From: Paraburkholderia flagellata
GTDB lineage: Bacteria > Pseudomonadota > Gammaproteobacteria > Burkholderiales > Burkholderiaceae
Length of the DNA: 64,000 nt
Reading direction: 5' to 3'
Assembly: GCF_021390645.1 (NCBI RefSeq)
Contig: NZ_JAJEJT010000002.1
Location: forward strand, 310,001 to 374,000
Shown here: in pieces, positions 35,427-45,478 of the stretch
Layout of the letters: every line of letters starts with the position of its first letter
Numbering within the stretch: the first letter of the stretch is position 1
Program-made: the position numbers and the translations under genes
Notes under the pieces: generated by a model
Seen by the model: only the letters and a program-made list of their open reading frames with translations
The model's database searches: none
Told to the model about the DNA's origin: nothing

Positions 35427-37604
35427 ATGAGTTCCGCTTCTTTAAGTATCGCATTGTCGGCAGTGCACTGGGGCATCGGCGCGATTCTGCTGTGCGCTCT
35501 TTTTTTCTTCGTGCAGCAGTTCCTGGTGCCGAGCTGGCGCGTTGGTCGTGACCTGACTCGTGCATACCAAAAACTTGCGGCGCTTAAGGCGGACGGCACG
35601 GCCTTTTCGCCGGATCAGATTGACGATCAGGTATTCGCTAGCGACGCACTGCGACACTGCTGGGCAGAGTATCGCGATACGTTGCACGGTCAAAAGGAGT
35701 TGAACCCGTCAGGAATGCTGGAAGTCAAGCGATGGCGCGCAACGGCGACTGCGGATAGCTTCTTCACTGAAAAGGCGTTGATCGAAGCACCGCTTCGAAC
35801 AGAGTTTTATAAACATCTTCCGGGCATTCTGACCGGCGTCGGTATTATAGGGACCTTCACCGGACTCATTATCGGTCTCCAGGGATTCAAGGTTTCGGAA
35901 GATCCGAATATCGTACGGAACAGTCTCGAATCGCTGATTTCCAGTGTTGCGGGCGCATTTGTTGTTTCGGGTATCGCCATTTTCGGAGCGATGCTGACCA
36001 CCACGATTGAGAAGATTCTCATCAACCGCCGATACACACAGCTAGACACATTCTGCGGCCTGATCGACAGCCTGTTCGACTCGGGCGCTGGCGAAGAATA
36101 CCTGCAACGTCTAGTCGAAGCGTCGGAAACGTCGGCGACCCAGGCGATGCAAATGAAGGAGTCGCTGGTCACCGACCTTAAACAGGTACTGAGTGAACTA
36201 ACACAACAGCAGATCGCGACGATCACCTCGACGAGCGCGCAACTCGGCCAGTCGATTACGAACAGCCTTGCGGAGGGGTTGGCGGAGCCACTGGAACGCA
36301 TCTCTCACGCTGTCCAGTCGGTCGGAAACAGTCAGGGAGAGGCGGTCAATCGATTATTGACTGACGTTCTGGCGAGCTTCAGCTCGCAGATGGAAAACAT
36401 GTTCGGTTCGCAGCTGCGAGGCATGAACGACATGCTGGTCAAAACAGCGAGCACGATCGAGGGCGCATCACAGCGGTTTGAATCGCTAGCAGGACAGATT
36501 CAACAGGCGGGCGCGGGCGCCGCCGATGCGATGGCGAAGCGTATGGATGATGCGCTTCTGCAAATGCAATCCCGTCAGGCAGAAGCGAATGAACAGATGC
36601 GGGCGTTTGTCGACAGCCTCAAGGAGCATGTGGCAAGCGGTCAGGCCGAGTCGGCAGATCTCACCAGAAACATGATGCGCGAACTGAGCGAGAGCGCGTC
36701 CGCTTTAGTTAACGGGCTTCGCGATCAATCGCAGACGTCACAGTCTGAAATAGTTGCGCGTCAGGAGGAAACGAACGAGCAGATGCGAGTGTGGATCGAA
36801 CAGGTACAGGCGAGCGCATTGAAGGGGCAAGGCGAGACGGCCCAAGTGTCCGCGCGCCTGATCGGCGAACTCGGCGACAAGGCGGAGGCGCTGATCGATT
36901 CTCTGTCGCAGCAAAGCGCCCTTGCGCACGAGGAACATGGCAAGCGCCAGGCCGTGCTCGCGGAACAGACAGCCGACCTGCTCGGCAAACAGTCCAGCCA
37001 GATTGATCGGCTTGCCGATTCCGTGCAACACACGGGCACCGCGATGCATGACGCGATCGCGCAGTTGCAGTCTGCAACGAACAGCAGCATCGAGCGCATG
37101 AACGGTGGCGCTGAGCGCCTGCATGGCGCGTCGATCCGGCTTGCCGAGAATCTCGAGGCGATGAAATCGGCAAGCGACGGCGTCGTTGGCGCAACGGAAA
37201 AGCTCTACGTTGCTGCGGGCCCGCTCAATTCCTCGCTCGCAGCCGTTCAGCAGACCTTGAGTGACCAGAAGATGGTGCGTGACTCGTTGGCGAGCATGGT
37301 CGGCAAGCTGGAGAGTGTTGTTGAAAATGCAAGCCGCGAGGCCGCGATGACGAAGGAACTCGTCAATGCGCTGGACACGGCGAGCACCAGATTGCGCAAC
37401 GCGCAAGACGCAACCAACGCGTATCTCGACAATTTGACCAGCGACCTCGTCGAAGTACATCAGGAGTTCTCCGATCAGATCACCAAGACGCTGCGAGAGG
37501 GGAACAGTGCATTCCACACGGAGCTTTCGCAAGCTACAGGGCTGCTCAAGAGTGCGATCCAGGACCTGGGTGACGCGCTTGAGAATCTCCCGACAGCGGC
37601 ATGA
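35427..37604 (+). CDS. zorA: ZorA, MotA-like proton-channel component of type I Zorya
   Basis: 725 residues, the usual ZorA length. Membrane helices lie near residues 10-30 (IGAILLCALFFFVQQFLV), ~132-152 (GILTGVGIIGTFTGLIIGL) and ~170-192 (SVAGAFVVSGIAIFGAML), matching the MotA/ExbB/TolQ fold. From ~200 to the end there is a very long intracellular coiled-coil tail. Known Zorya ZorA pentamers surround ZorB to form a peptidoglycan-anchored rotary motor. It is first in the order zorABCD. ZorA-B sense phage entry and recruit ZorC-D. Confidence 0.95.
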   Translation: MSSASLSIALSAVHWGIGAILLCALFFFVQQFLVPSWRVGRDLTRAYQKLAALKADGTAFSPDQIDDQVFASDALRHCWAEYRDTLHGQKELNPSGMLEVKRWRATATADSFFTEKALIEAPLRTEFYKHLPGILTGVGIIGTFTGLIIGLQGFKVSEDPNIVRNSLESLISSVAGAFVVSGIAIFGAMLTTTIEKILINRRYTQLDTFCGLIDSLFDSGAGEEYLQRLVEASETSATQAMQMKESLVTDLKQVLSELTQQQIATITSTSAQLGQSITNSLAEGLAEPLERISHAVQSVGNSQGEAVNRLLTDVLASFSSQMENMFGSQLRGMNDMLVKTASTIEGASQRFESLAGQIQQAGAGAADAMAKRMDDALLQMQSRQAEANEQMRAFVDSLKEHVASGQAESADLTRNMMRELSESASALVNGLRDQSQTSQSEIVARQEETNEQMRVWIEQVQASALKGQGETAQVSARLIGELGDKAEALIDSLSQQSALAHEEHGKRQAVLAEQTADLLGKQSSQIDRLADSVQHTGTAMHDAIAQLQSATNSSIERMNGGAERLHGASIRLAENLEAMKSASDGVVGATEKLYVAAGPLNSSLAAVQQTLSDQKMVRDSLASMVGKLESVVENASREAAMTKELVNALDTASTRLRNAQDATNAYLDNLTSDLVEVHQEFSDQITKTLREGNSAFHTELSQATGLLKSAIQDLGDALENLPTAA

Positions 37605-37623
37605 ATGACGATTGGGGTTGAGG

Positions 37624-38382
37624 ATGTTAGGGATTAGAGTCGCGACGTCCAAACGTGGGCGGGACGAGGGCGAGAAGCCATTCTGGATTTCATTTTCCGA
37701 CCTGATGACGGCACTGATGGTGTTGTTCCTTGTCGCGCTGAGCGTCGCATTGCTCGCCGTGACGAAAACCGTTTCAGAGGCGGATCGCGAAGAGAAATTG
37801 CGTGCCGAGCAGATCCACGTGCTCATGGCGGAAGTCGAGCGAGTGGCGAATCAGTTCGAAGGCGTGCGCGTCATCGGTACGACTATTGATTTTGGGCCAC
37901 GCGGCAGATTCGAGCGCGAAGGCCAGAATACGCTGTCATCGCCACAGCGCGAGCTGCTGAGGCAATTTACGCCGCGTCTGATTGAACAACTGCGTACGAG
38001 CGAAGCAGGAAAGATATGGTTCAAACGCGCTGTGGTCGAGGGTTACGCCAGTCAGAGTGGCAAGTACCTGTTCAATCTGAATCTCAGTCTGGAGCGAAGC
38101 GAACGGGTTTTGTGCGAACTGCTGCGGGACCCAGGTAATGGCGAACCGGCGTTGTCGCAAGCCGACCGGCAACTGGTGGCGACACACTTTTTTGTTGGCG
38201 GCGCATCCTTCAACTCGTTGCGCCCAACAGCCGAGGACAGCCGCCGAATTGAATTCAAGCTCGAGTTCAAGTCGCGGCAGGAGCGCAAGGACGAGGCTGC
38301 CCATCCCGCGGCCGAAACCGACGCGACCTTGCTTGATCAATCACTGGACGTGAAAGAGCGATGCCCGATCATAGACCGTTGA
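37624..38382 (+). CDS. zorB: ZorB, MotB/OmpA-like component of Zorya
   Basis: 252 residues. The start at 37624 puts the conserved membrane aspartate of ZorB at residue 26 (WISFSDLMTALMVLFLVAL). The C-terminal part is an OmpA/MotB-type peptidoglycan-binding domain (VVEGYASQSGKYLFNLNLS and RSERVLCELL). It follows zorA by 19 bp, and its end overlaps the start of zorC by 22 bp. Confidence 0.94.
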   Translation: MLGIRVATSKRGRDEGEKPFWISFSDLMTALMVLFLVALSVALLAVTKTVSEADREEKLRAEQIHVLMAEVERVANQFEGVRVIGTTIDFGPRGRFEREGQNTLSSPQRELLRQFTPRLIEQLRTSEAGKIWFKRAVVEGYASQSGKYLFNLNLSLERSERVLCELLRDPGNGEPALSQADRQLVATHFFVGGASFNSLRPTAEDSRRIEFKLEFKSRQERKDEAAHPAAETDATLLDQSLDVKERCPIIDR

Positions 38383-40049
38383 ACTCGATGCGTCAGCAGT
38401 TGCGCCAGGCTCTGCTCGGCCATCTGCAAGCACACCGTGTCGAGTGGGGAAATCCACACGCGATGTCCGAAGCGCTGCGCAGGATCAGGCGCGAACTTGG
38501 CGGCGGGAAGATCGTCGATGTTTCTTCGGACCAGCTTAGAAGGGCTCTGAGCGCCTTCGCGGCGAGCGGGGTCTCCAGCTCGTTCACCGACCTGAAATAT
38601 GTTTCGTTTGGCGTAACAGTGCCGTTTGACGAACGCGGCTCACGTGTGATCGACAAACGTGTGCTATTCGATGTTTTGCTACGGCTCGTGGAACAACGCG
38701 AAATCGAGCCCTCGCGGTTCCGCCGCTGCTATCAAGGGCTGCTGCACGGGTATTTCAGCTACGACCGGCGCTCGGGCAGCGCGGCACCCGGGCTCGACAA
38801 CTGGGTCCATTTGCGAGCCTTCCTTCACGAGCGGCTGGCACCGACGCATAGCGCCGCTCAGCGTCGCGGATTCGTGCCGGACTGGCTCCAGACGCTGCAT
38901 GTACACGCGAATCTGCTGACTGCCAACCCGTGCGTCCGTTACGCCAAAAGCCTCATCGATCGGCGGACGGACGAATTGAGGCAACTGTTCGATGGCCTTG
39001 GTATTCCATCGGATTCATGGGTCTGGGAAGAAGTTCTGATGGCGTACGTTGTTGCTGTCTGCGAAATGGACGAGGCTCCATTCAAACAGGCGTTGCGTGA
39101 TGTGCTTCGGGTGGTGAACGGGGAAACCGATTTCAGGCTTCCGCATCTTCTTGCCGTTCGAGCCACGGCGACTGTCGTCAAGCGATACTCAAGCTGCGCG
39201 GACCGTGTCGAGGACGAACGATTGCGCGATACATGCGTTTCGCTGATCGGGAATCCGTGGATGGATCCCACTGCGTGGCAATCTCGCGTCAATCACGAGC
39301 CAGCTCGCACGATGGTCGAAGGCTGGCTCAAGCGCCGCCTTATTAAAGATTTCTTCGAATTGCTGGCAAAGGATGGCGCGGCGGACCTTCGGCGGCTCAA
39401 CTATTGGCTCAAATGGGAACCGCAGATATCGGACATGTGGTTCGTACTCGGCGAGGACGCTCGCAGGAACCGGAGCACGCAGTTTCTCGAACTGCGCAAG
39501 CGGATGGCTGGACGTGATCGAATTTTAATAGACGGTGATAATGCAAACAATGCGTTCATCATGCGAATCGGGCCATTGCTGGTGATCGAATTCGGCGTCA
39601 CAGGTAACGCTTGCTATGTTTTTGCAGCCTCGGATTTCCGTAAGTCGCTGGATGCCTCCCGGTTCACCATTTACGAACTCAAGCAAAGGGTGGATGAGAC
39701 ACGAATGTCGCACAACGGGAACTGGGGGCCGGGCTTCGACCAGAAGCTGGCTCAACTTCTTCGGGCAGTCCCGGCGTCGAAAGGAAAATTGCAGACAAAT
39801 GAAGCGAGTCCGGCAGTGCCTCCGGTATTGCAAACCTCATGCGACAGCGTCACGAGTGCACCTAGTGACGAGTTGCGAATGATATCGCTCATGTGCATTC
39901 AAAAGGGTATCGAATGGGAGGACAACCGTGCGAAGAACGGTGCTCTCTGGGTGTTGCTTACGGATCGCGGCCGTTTTCCGGACCTCACGAGGCGTCTCGA
40001 AAATGCCGGGTTTGTGTTTAAACCTGGTCACGGATTCTCGCTCAAATAG
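38361..40049 (+). CDS. zorC: ZorC, EH-signature domain protein
   Basis: 562 residues, soluble, mostly α-helical, with the N-terminal region and the central segment (GNPWMDPTAWQSRVNHEPAR then TMVEGWLKRRLIKDFF) expected of EH-signature ZorC proteins. ZorC is a type I Zorya component that binds DNA and works with ZorD. Position between zorB and a SNF2-type helicase gene, plus length, makes the assignment secure at system level. Confidence 0.9.
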   Translation: MPDHRPLNSMRQQLRQALLGHLQAHRVEWGNPHAMSEALRRIRRELGGGKIVDVSSDQLRRALSAFAASGVSSSFTDLKYVSFGVTVPFDERGSRVIDKRVLFDVLLRLVEQREIEPSRFRRCYQGLLHGYFSYDRRSGSAAPGLDNWVHLRAFLHERLAPTHSAAQRRGFVPDWLQTLHVHANLLTANPCVRYAKSLIDRRTDELRQLFDGLGIPSDSWVWEEVLMAYVVAVCEMDEAPFKQALRDVLRVVNGETDFRLPHLLAVRATATVVKRYSSCADRVEDERLRDTCVSLIGNPWMDPTAWQSRVNHEPARTMVEGWLKRRLIKDFFELLAKDGAADLRRLNYWLKWEPQISDMWFVLGEDARRNRSTQFLELRKRMAGRDRILIDGDNANNAFIMRIGPLLVIEFGVTGNACYVFAASDFRKSLDASRFTIYELKQRVDETRMSHNGNWGPGFDQKLAQLLRAVPASKGKLQTNEASPAVPPVLQTSCDSVTSAPSDELRMISLMCIQKGIEWEDNRAKNGALWVLLTDRGRFPDLTRRLENAGFVFKPGHGFSLK

Positions 40050-40060
40050 AGGAAAAACAG

Positions 40061-43000
40061 ATGTTTGGGAAGCTGATTCGGCGACCGTCTGATAACGCGT
40101 CTACAGTTACACGCGTGGAGCGCATTTCGATTACCGTTGACGGCATGCGCTACGCCGCGCCAACGCCAAACGCCCGGCAATGGCTCGCTTCGCCGTACGA
40201 TTTTCCCGATTGCGCCGAGCTTGGTGCGCGACTTGCGCAGATCACACTCGATGGATTTGGGGCAGCAGTAGACGACGCAGTGATGTTGTCATGGCAGCAC
40301 GTCTACGCAATGCTGAAGCACCCGGATTATGTATCTTTCAGATCGCCGCTCGGTATCCCGGCGGAGTCCGAGGCCCGTCCGAGATTGGCGACAACTGGCG
40401 CGCTGTCTGATCCGGGCTTTTCGATTCATATAGACGAATGGGTCGATACACAGGGCCGCGCATTGCGCCCGGCAGCGCGCCTCGTCGGTAAGACATTGCA
40501 AGTGGGCGTGTCGTGTTCGCTCCTGCCGGAACCGGTAAGCGAACTACTCGACGAGCTGGGGCGCTTTCACGCAACCCCTGCGGTCGATCGCACTCAGGCG
40601 TTCAAGCAACAGATATTCGGACGCGCGAGAAAGCTCGCGATCTCGAGCGGGTGCCTGGTATCCAACTATGTGTCGCGGACTGTCATCCTGACGCCTGAGC
40701 GCCTGAGAATGTCGCTGGATCGTAGGGGCGAGGGGGACGCTTCGGTACTCGAAGTAGCACCCGGGTTTGACGATGCACCGGCAGGCTGGCTTGCGCTATT
40801 TGACCGCTTGCCGCTACAGGAGACTTATGAGGTGCCTGACGGACCCGCGCTCGTGCGCGTCGTGCCGACACCCGAAGTCAGGGCAGTACTCGCCGAAATC
40901 AAGCGGATGCCCGGAAGGCGGGTGGCGGGAGCACGTGCGCAGGCCTTCGTACGCAATCCTTTTGCAGTGCTCGGAGATTGCGCCGAAGCTGTGCTCGATG
41001 CCGACCAGTTCGAGGCAGCACGTGACGACGCCGGTATCCGCTTCCAGTCGTTCATGCCGAACGTCGAACGCGGAAGCCGCAACGAAGTGGTGCGGGTCGC
41101 ACTACTCGTTGAGTCGCTTGATGCCAGGAATGCCGAGTCCGCAACATGCTGGATCGCATCGTCTGAAGAACTGGAACGCTTCGTCGGCAAGCTGGATCGC
41201 GCGCTCGCGGACGGTTCACAGTGTGTGACATGGGGGCGGCACGAATTCGAGATCGTCGGGGATACGCAGGATCATCTGCTCGCGCTCGAAGGCTGGTTAC
41301 GCGAGTGGAAGAATCCTGTGTTATGGACGGCCTCGGAGGTGCTCGACCTAAACCACTATTCGGAGCGCATTGAAGCGATCGGGGTCGAGAAACCCTTTGC
41401 GGTTCCCGTCATCGCGAGAAATGACGAAGGAGCCGGCTGGTTTGAGAGCAATGCTACCGTCGGTTTGCGTATCAACGATGCCGGCAACGGCGCATCGCAT
41501 TACGTGCCACTGCAGTTTGATGAGATCCCTTCGTTACGGGAGTCCGTCGCCGCTGCCGAGGCGCAAGGCGTACATCAGGTTCAGTTGCCCGGGCTGAACC
41601 GACCCGTTCCGCTCGACGACGCGCGGCATGCGCTTCACGTTCTCGCGCAGGCAAGCGCGGAGCTGAAGCGCGGCGCGTTTCATCCCTCTGCGTCTGATTC
41701 AGTACCTGCGCCACAGCAGCGCCTCATCATCAAGCGCAACGTCGAGGACATCGACTATACAGAAAGCCGGGCGGGCGCACTGCAACTGCCGCCTGACCGC
41801 AAGCCCGTCATTCCGCATGGTCTTGCGGACGGTATCGAACTGAAACCGCATCAGGAGTTGGGCGTTGCCTGGCTTCAGCATCTCTGGGACGCGTCGCCGC
41901 ATAGCTGCCGCGGAACGGTGCTGGCCGATGACATGGGGCTGGGCAAGACGCTCCAGTTGCTCACGTTTATGGTTTCGAGTTTCGAGGCCGATCCGTTGCT
42001 GCCTCCAGCGCTCGTGGTCGCCCCCGTCGCCTTGCTCGAAAACTGGCGCAACGAGTTGAACCGGTTTTTCAAGCCGGGAACACTGCCGTTGCTGCTGCTG
42101 TATGGCGCGACGCTCAGGTCGCTGCGTGTGAGCAACCATGAGATCGACGAAGACCTCGCGTCGCACGGTGTCACACGACTGTTGAAACGCAACTGGATTG
42201 GCGATGCGCGACTTGTCCTGACTACGTACGAAACCATGCGGGATGTGGAGTTCGCGCTTGCGCGCGAGCCGTGGTCGATCATGGTTTGCGACGAAGCCCA
42301 GAAGATCAAGAACCCCACCGCGCTTGTCACTCGCTCGGCGAAGAAGCAAAAGGTACGCTTTCGGATCGCATGCACTGGAACGCCCGTCGAGAATACGCTC
42401 GCCGATCTGTGGTGTTTGTTCGACTTCGTTCAGCCAGGGATGCTGGGTGCGCTCAATCAATTTTCGCGCAATTACCGTCGCCCGATCGAAGCGAAGACCG
42501 ATGAGCAAAGGGCGAAAGTCGACGAGCTGCGCGCCGTGATCCAGCCGCAGATACTCCATCGCAAGAAGAATGACGTCGCGAAGGAGCTGCCCGTTCCAGT
42601 GGAAGACGTCGAGTGCAAAACACTGCCGATGTCGCCCTATCAGCAGCGTCACTATCAGGGCGCGCTGGCGAAATTGAGAGAAGAGCGAGAGACTAACCCG
42701 TCCGCGCAATTGCAGGCGCTTCTGTCAATCCGCAAGATCTGCACTGACCCTCACGGCTTTGCCGAACCCGATACGCGCGAAGTCCCGATCAAACGACTGC
42801 TCGATGAGTCACCCAAGATGGGGTGGCTGGCCAGGACGCTGAAGTCCTTGGCGGACGACGACGCAGGTGATCATAAGGTGATCGTGTTTTGCGAGTTCCG
42901 CGAATTGCAGCTGGCATTGCAGCGTGTCATTGCGGCGCTTTTCGGATTTGCGCCTGCCATCGTAAACGGCGATACGTCTGCCGATCCGCGTCTGACGGGT

Positions 43001-43345
43001 AACAGGCAGGAATTGATCGACGCGTTCCAGGTACGTGTGGGGTTCAACGTGATCATCCTGTCGCCCCTGGCGGTGGGTTTTGGCGTCAATATTCAGGCGG
43101 CCAATCACGTTATCCATTTCACGCGAACGTGGAATCCGGCAAAGGAAGATCAGGCAACCGCGCGGGCTTATCGCATCGGACAGAAGCGCACCGTCACTAT
43201 CTACTACCCTGGCGTGGTGAGTGATGCGTTTCCGAGTTTCGATGTGCGACTGGATGAACTGTTGGCCCGCAAACGCTCGCTTGCATCGGACATGTTGAAC
43301 GGATGCAGTGAACTGACCGCAGGGGATTTCGCAGATTTCGGCTGA
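40061..43345 (+). CDS. zorD: ZorD, SNF2-type helicase-nuclease effector of type I Zorya
   Basis: 1094 residues. The SNF2/RapA helicase core fills the C-terminal half: Walker A DDMGLGKTLQLL (Lys near residue 629), Walker B as VCDEAQKIKNP (~744), and motif VI ATARAYRIGQKRTVTIYYP. The N-terminal ~560 residues are the ZorD-specific region. ZorD is thought to autoinhibit until recruited and then degrade invading DNA. A GAGGAAA ribosome site precedes the ATG 11 bp after zorC. Confidence 0.94.
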   Translation: MFGKLIRRPSDNASTVTRVERISITVDGMRYAAPTPNARQWLASPYDFPDCAELGARLAQITLDGFGAAVDDAVMLSWQHVYAMLKHPDYVSFRSPLGIPAESEARPRLATTGALSDPGFSIHIDEWVDTQGRALRPAARLVGKTLQVGVSCSLLPEPVSELLDELGRFHATPAVDRTQAFKQQIFGRARKLAISSGCLVSNYVSRTVILTPERLRMSLDRRGEGDASVLEVAPGFDDAPAGWLALFDRLPLQETYEVPDGPALVRVVPTPEVRAVLAEIKRMPGRRVAGARAQAFVRNPFAVLGDCAEAVLDADQFEAARDDAGIRFQSFMPNVERGSRNEVVRVALLVESLDARNAESATCWIASSEELERFVGKLDRALADGSQCVTWGRHEFEIVGDTQDHLLALEGWLREWKNPVLWTASEVLDLNHYSERIEAIGVEKPFAVPVIARNDEGAGWFESNATVGLRINDAGNGASHYVPLQFDEIPSLRESVAAAEAQGVHQVQLPGLNRPVPLDDARHALHVLAQASAELKRGAFHPSASDSVPAPQQRLIIKRNVEDIDYTESRAGALQLPPDRKPVIPHGLADGIELKPHQELGVAWLQHLWDASPHSCRGTVLADDMGLGKTLQLLTFMVSSFEADPLLPPALVVAPVALLENWRNELNRFFKPGTLPLLLLYGATLRSLRVSNHEIDEDLASHGVTRLLKRNWIGDARLVLTTYETMRDVEFALAREPWSIMVCDEAQKIKNPTALVTRSAKKQKVRFRIACTGTPVENTLADLWCLFDFVQPGMLGALNQFSRNYRRPIEAKTDEQRAKVDELRAVIQPQILHRKKNDVAKELPVPVEDVECKTLPMSPYQQRHYQGALAKLREERETNPSAQLQALLSIRKICTDPHGFAEPDTREVPIKRLLDESPKMGWLARTLKSLADDDAGDHKVIVFCEFRELQLALQRVIAALFGFAPAIVNGDTSADPRLTGNRQELIDAFQVRVGFNVIILSPLAVGFGVNIQAANHVIHFTRTWNPAKEDQATARAYRIGQKRTVTIYYPGVVSDAFPSFDVRLDELLARKRSLASDMLNGCSELTAGDFADFG

Positions 43346-43792
43346 CGGTGGTTGCTTGTCGGCTATAGGCGCGTGTCGTCGAATCTTTCGCGACCGGTCG
43401 ACGAACCCGGCACATGGACCTTGCCGTCAGCCCGGTTGTTCACGGAACTTCCCGCGTCGTCTTCCCGGGCCGACCCCGCCAGTTCTTCTGCATCCGGATG
43501 CAGAAGCGAAAAGGCCCGGCAGCGTGGCGGGCCCGTGCGACCGGGACGCCGAAATGGCGCGTCCTGGCGTCAGTCAGTGCGCCGGCGCAAACGCGCGCAG
43601 ATGCCCCAAATCGCCACGGCGGCGATCACGATTGTGGCCGTGAGAATAAGCATGTTTGGCGCCGGCACCACCATGCCGCGTCTCACCAAAGATGCGACAT
43701 TTAGACCGCTGCGCTCTACTACCGCACGTTTCCATAACTGATTCGCCCTACCATTTCAACGGGAATTGGTTGGAAGTTTGATGGAGGGCAAA
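43346..43792. other. Intergenic region after Zorya
   Basis: About 450 bp. It holds one possible 34-residue membrane protein on the minus strand (see 43570) and otherwise nothing supported. Confidence 0.4.
43570..43674 (-). CDS. Possible 34-residue single-helix membrane protein
   Basis: The frame begins MVVPAPNMLILTATIVIAAV and continues through one hydrophobic helix to a basic end (ARLRRRTD), a topology typical of small inner-membrane proteins. GGTGAG upstream is a weak ribosome site. The hydrophobic-then-basic pattern is suggestive, but the length is too short to be sure. Confidence 0.3.
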   Translation of the reverse strand: MVVPAPNMLILTATIVIAAVAIWGICARLRRRTD

Positions 43793-44213
43793 ATGAAGGG
43801 TGAATGGGAGAAATGGCGAATTGACGGAATGGCGTGGGTGGCGCTCGGGGTCGTGTGGAGGCTGGTCAAACGACTGGCCTTGCGGATAGTGCCAGGTAGG
43901 GCAGTGGCGGCGGATATGACGGATCCGTTCGATGCGCCGGACGCTCACTACGCGAAAGCGCCCGGCCCACGTGACTACGCCGTGATCGACCGGAAAATCG
44001 GCGACGAGGACGATGACGACGAGACACGCTGGACGGGTGACGTGCACGACCTCCACGGTGCAATCCTGCGATTGCGCGACAAGATCGTGGCGCGGGACGG
44101 CAAAGACCCGCGCATGCAATGTGAAGGACGCTTCGCAGCGCGAACACCTGGTGGGCGAGGTCATCACCGCCACCGACAGCGTCTACAAGACCGTCTTGCG
44201 CAAGGTGACTTGA
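43793..44213 (+). pseudogene. Hypothetical protein interrupted by a frameshift
   Basis: The first frame begins MKGEWEKWRIDGMAWVALGV with a strong GGAGGG ribosome site and includes an acidic stretch (IGDEDDDDETRWTGDV). It stays protein-like to about 44115 (LRDKIVARDGKDPR). After that its composition becomes that of out-of-frame GC-rich DNA (to 44287). Another frame then reads NVKDASQREHLVGEVITATD and ends at a stop at 44213. A one-base indel near 44110-44120 explains this. It could be a decayed gene or an assembly error. A membrane helix near residues 8-30 is likely. Confidence 0.55.
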
Positions 44214-44325
44214 GCGGCAGGGTCTCTGCGAGACTATCGCCCCCTGCCCCTGGCCGCTATTGCCCTCCGCCAACCCCTTGCGCATAATCGACTGTCAAGT
44301 CGCCAATATGCAGGGAAATAGTGGG

Positions 44326-44856
44326 ATGACCGACATACTGACCAACGGCAAACTCCGGCGATCTCTCCACAACCTCTACGTTGCAAGTTTCAAAGAGATT
44401 AAGACGGGCCTCTATCCGCAGAGCTATGCCACTCGCCTGCTAACCACAATGATGGCCGGGCAACCTTGGAGTTGGCAGGTGATCGGCATTACGCCAAGAG
44501 CCCTCGAAGTCTTCGCGGCAAACGGCTTTAAGACCGGAAGCCAGAGAATTCACCGAGGACATCGGCAGAGCCGGGCGGATACTGCAAAGGCAGTCTTCGG
44601 CAGAGATAAGCCAATGGAGCTGGAAGAGTTCTTTGAGTACTTCCTTCGGAACGATGAGACGGTGCTAATGACGCCCGAAGAGAACAAAGCCAACGCGACC
44701 GGGCTACCGGACTACATTCCTATCGACCGGGCGCTGGGGCTTTTCGTCTGCGGAGATTTGGTAGGGTGGAAGCACACTAAGAAGGAGCGCGCTTTTCTGG
44801 AAGCCCTTCACTCGGAAAGGCAGGCACAAATCGGCACGGGAAAAGAGCCACTATAA
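44326..44856 (+). CDS. Hypothetical protein, unknown operon
   Basis: 176 residues, soluble, beginning MTDILTNGKLRRSLHNLYVA. No motif recognised. The ATG at 44326 has GGGA about 10 bases upstream; an ATG at 44308 is possible. It is followed 10 bp later by the next gene of the same unknown operon. Confidence 0.6.
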   Translation: MTDILTNGKLRRSLHNLYVASFKEIKTGLYPQSYATRLLTTMMAGQPWSWQVIGITPRALEVFAANGFKTGSQRIHRGHRQSRADTAKAVFGRDKPMELEEFFEYFLRNDETVLMTPEENKANATGLPDYIPIDRALGLFVCGDLVGWKHTKKERAFLEALHSERQAQIGTGKEPL

Positions 44857-44866
44857 AAGCGCGGCG

Positions 44867-45206
44867 ATGGAGACGGCAAACTATATCGGGCAAATCGCAA
44901 GCGGGAGACCGCGGAGGTCGTGCGCAGAGAACTTTGTGAAACAAGTTAAACTCGCGCTCGAAGGAAAGATTCCGTTCAAGCCATTATCGTTTTTGACGCC
45001 CGAGGAGTTGCTGGGCTGGCTGTCTCGATTCCCTGGCCACGCTACCCAAGGCAGTGGACCGGGTGATGTCTCGATTATTCATGACTGGGAGCGCCGCTGC
45101 GAGCTATATAAGAAGGCCCCGCGTGTATGTGTGGACAATAGACGAGCACCTCTCTGCCTACAACCGCGCCCCGATGTTCTGGCCACTATTTAGGAGAATG
45201 CAGTGA
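44867..45206 (+). pseudogene. Hypothetical protein with a +1 frameshift near 45118
   Basis: The original frame runs from METANYIGQIASGRPRRSCA to about ELYKKAP and then ends in unconvincing sequence at 45193. Removing one C from the CCCC run at 45117-45120 gives a protein-like end (RVYVWTIDEHLSAYNRAPMF then WPLFRRMQ). Its TGA at 45204-45206 overlaps the GTG of the next gene, exactly the junction expected of an intact operon. Confidence 0.58.
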
Positions 45207-45478
45207 CACAACATTGGTCCCAAAACCCATACTGGACCGACGCACTCGAGCGCTACCAGGCAGGGAAGGAGAGGGGCACGAAAGCGCTAGTGATCAACAT
45301 TGATGCCATCGAAGCCGTACTTTTCGACGGCGATGGTCCGGCGTACCGCGCTCTGGATGCCATGAACTCCGTACAGGAGCACGAGGGCTACGAAGGCTTC
45401 CGCGGGGCCCCGCGGGTTGTCTTGGCACTGCTTCAGATTCTGAGCGAGCAGGCGCCGGAGCCCAGCCCGGAGAAATAA
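45203..45478 (+). CDS. Hypothetical protein, last gene of unknown operon
   Basis: 91 residues, soluble, acidic, beginning at GTG with TTWSQNPYWTDALERY-like opening (MTQHWSQNPYWTDALERYQA). GGAGAATG lies just before the start. The start overlaps the restored stop of the preceding gene. No motif recognised. Confidence 0.55.
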   Translation: MTQHWSQNPYWTDALERYQAGKERGTKALVINIDAIEAVLFDGDGPAYRALDAMNSVQEHEGYEGFRGAPRVVLALLQILSEQAPEPSPEK

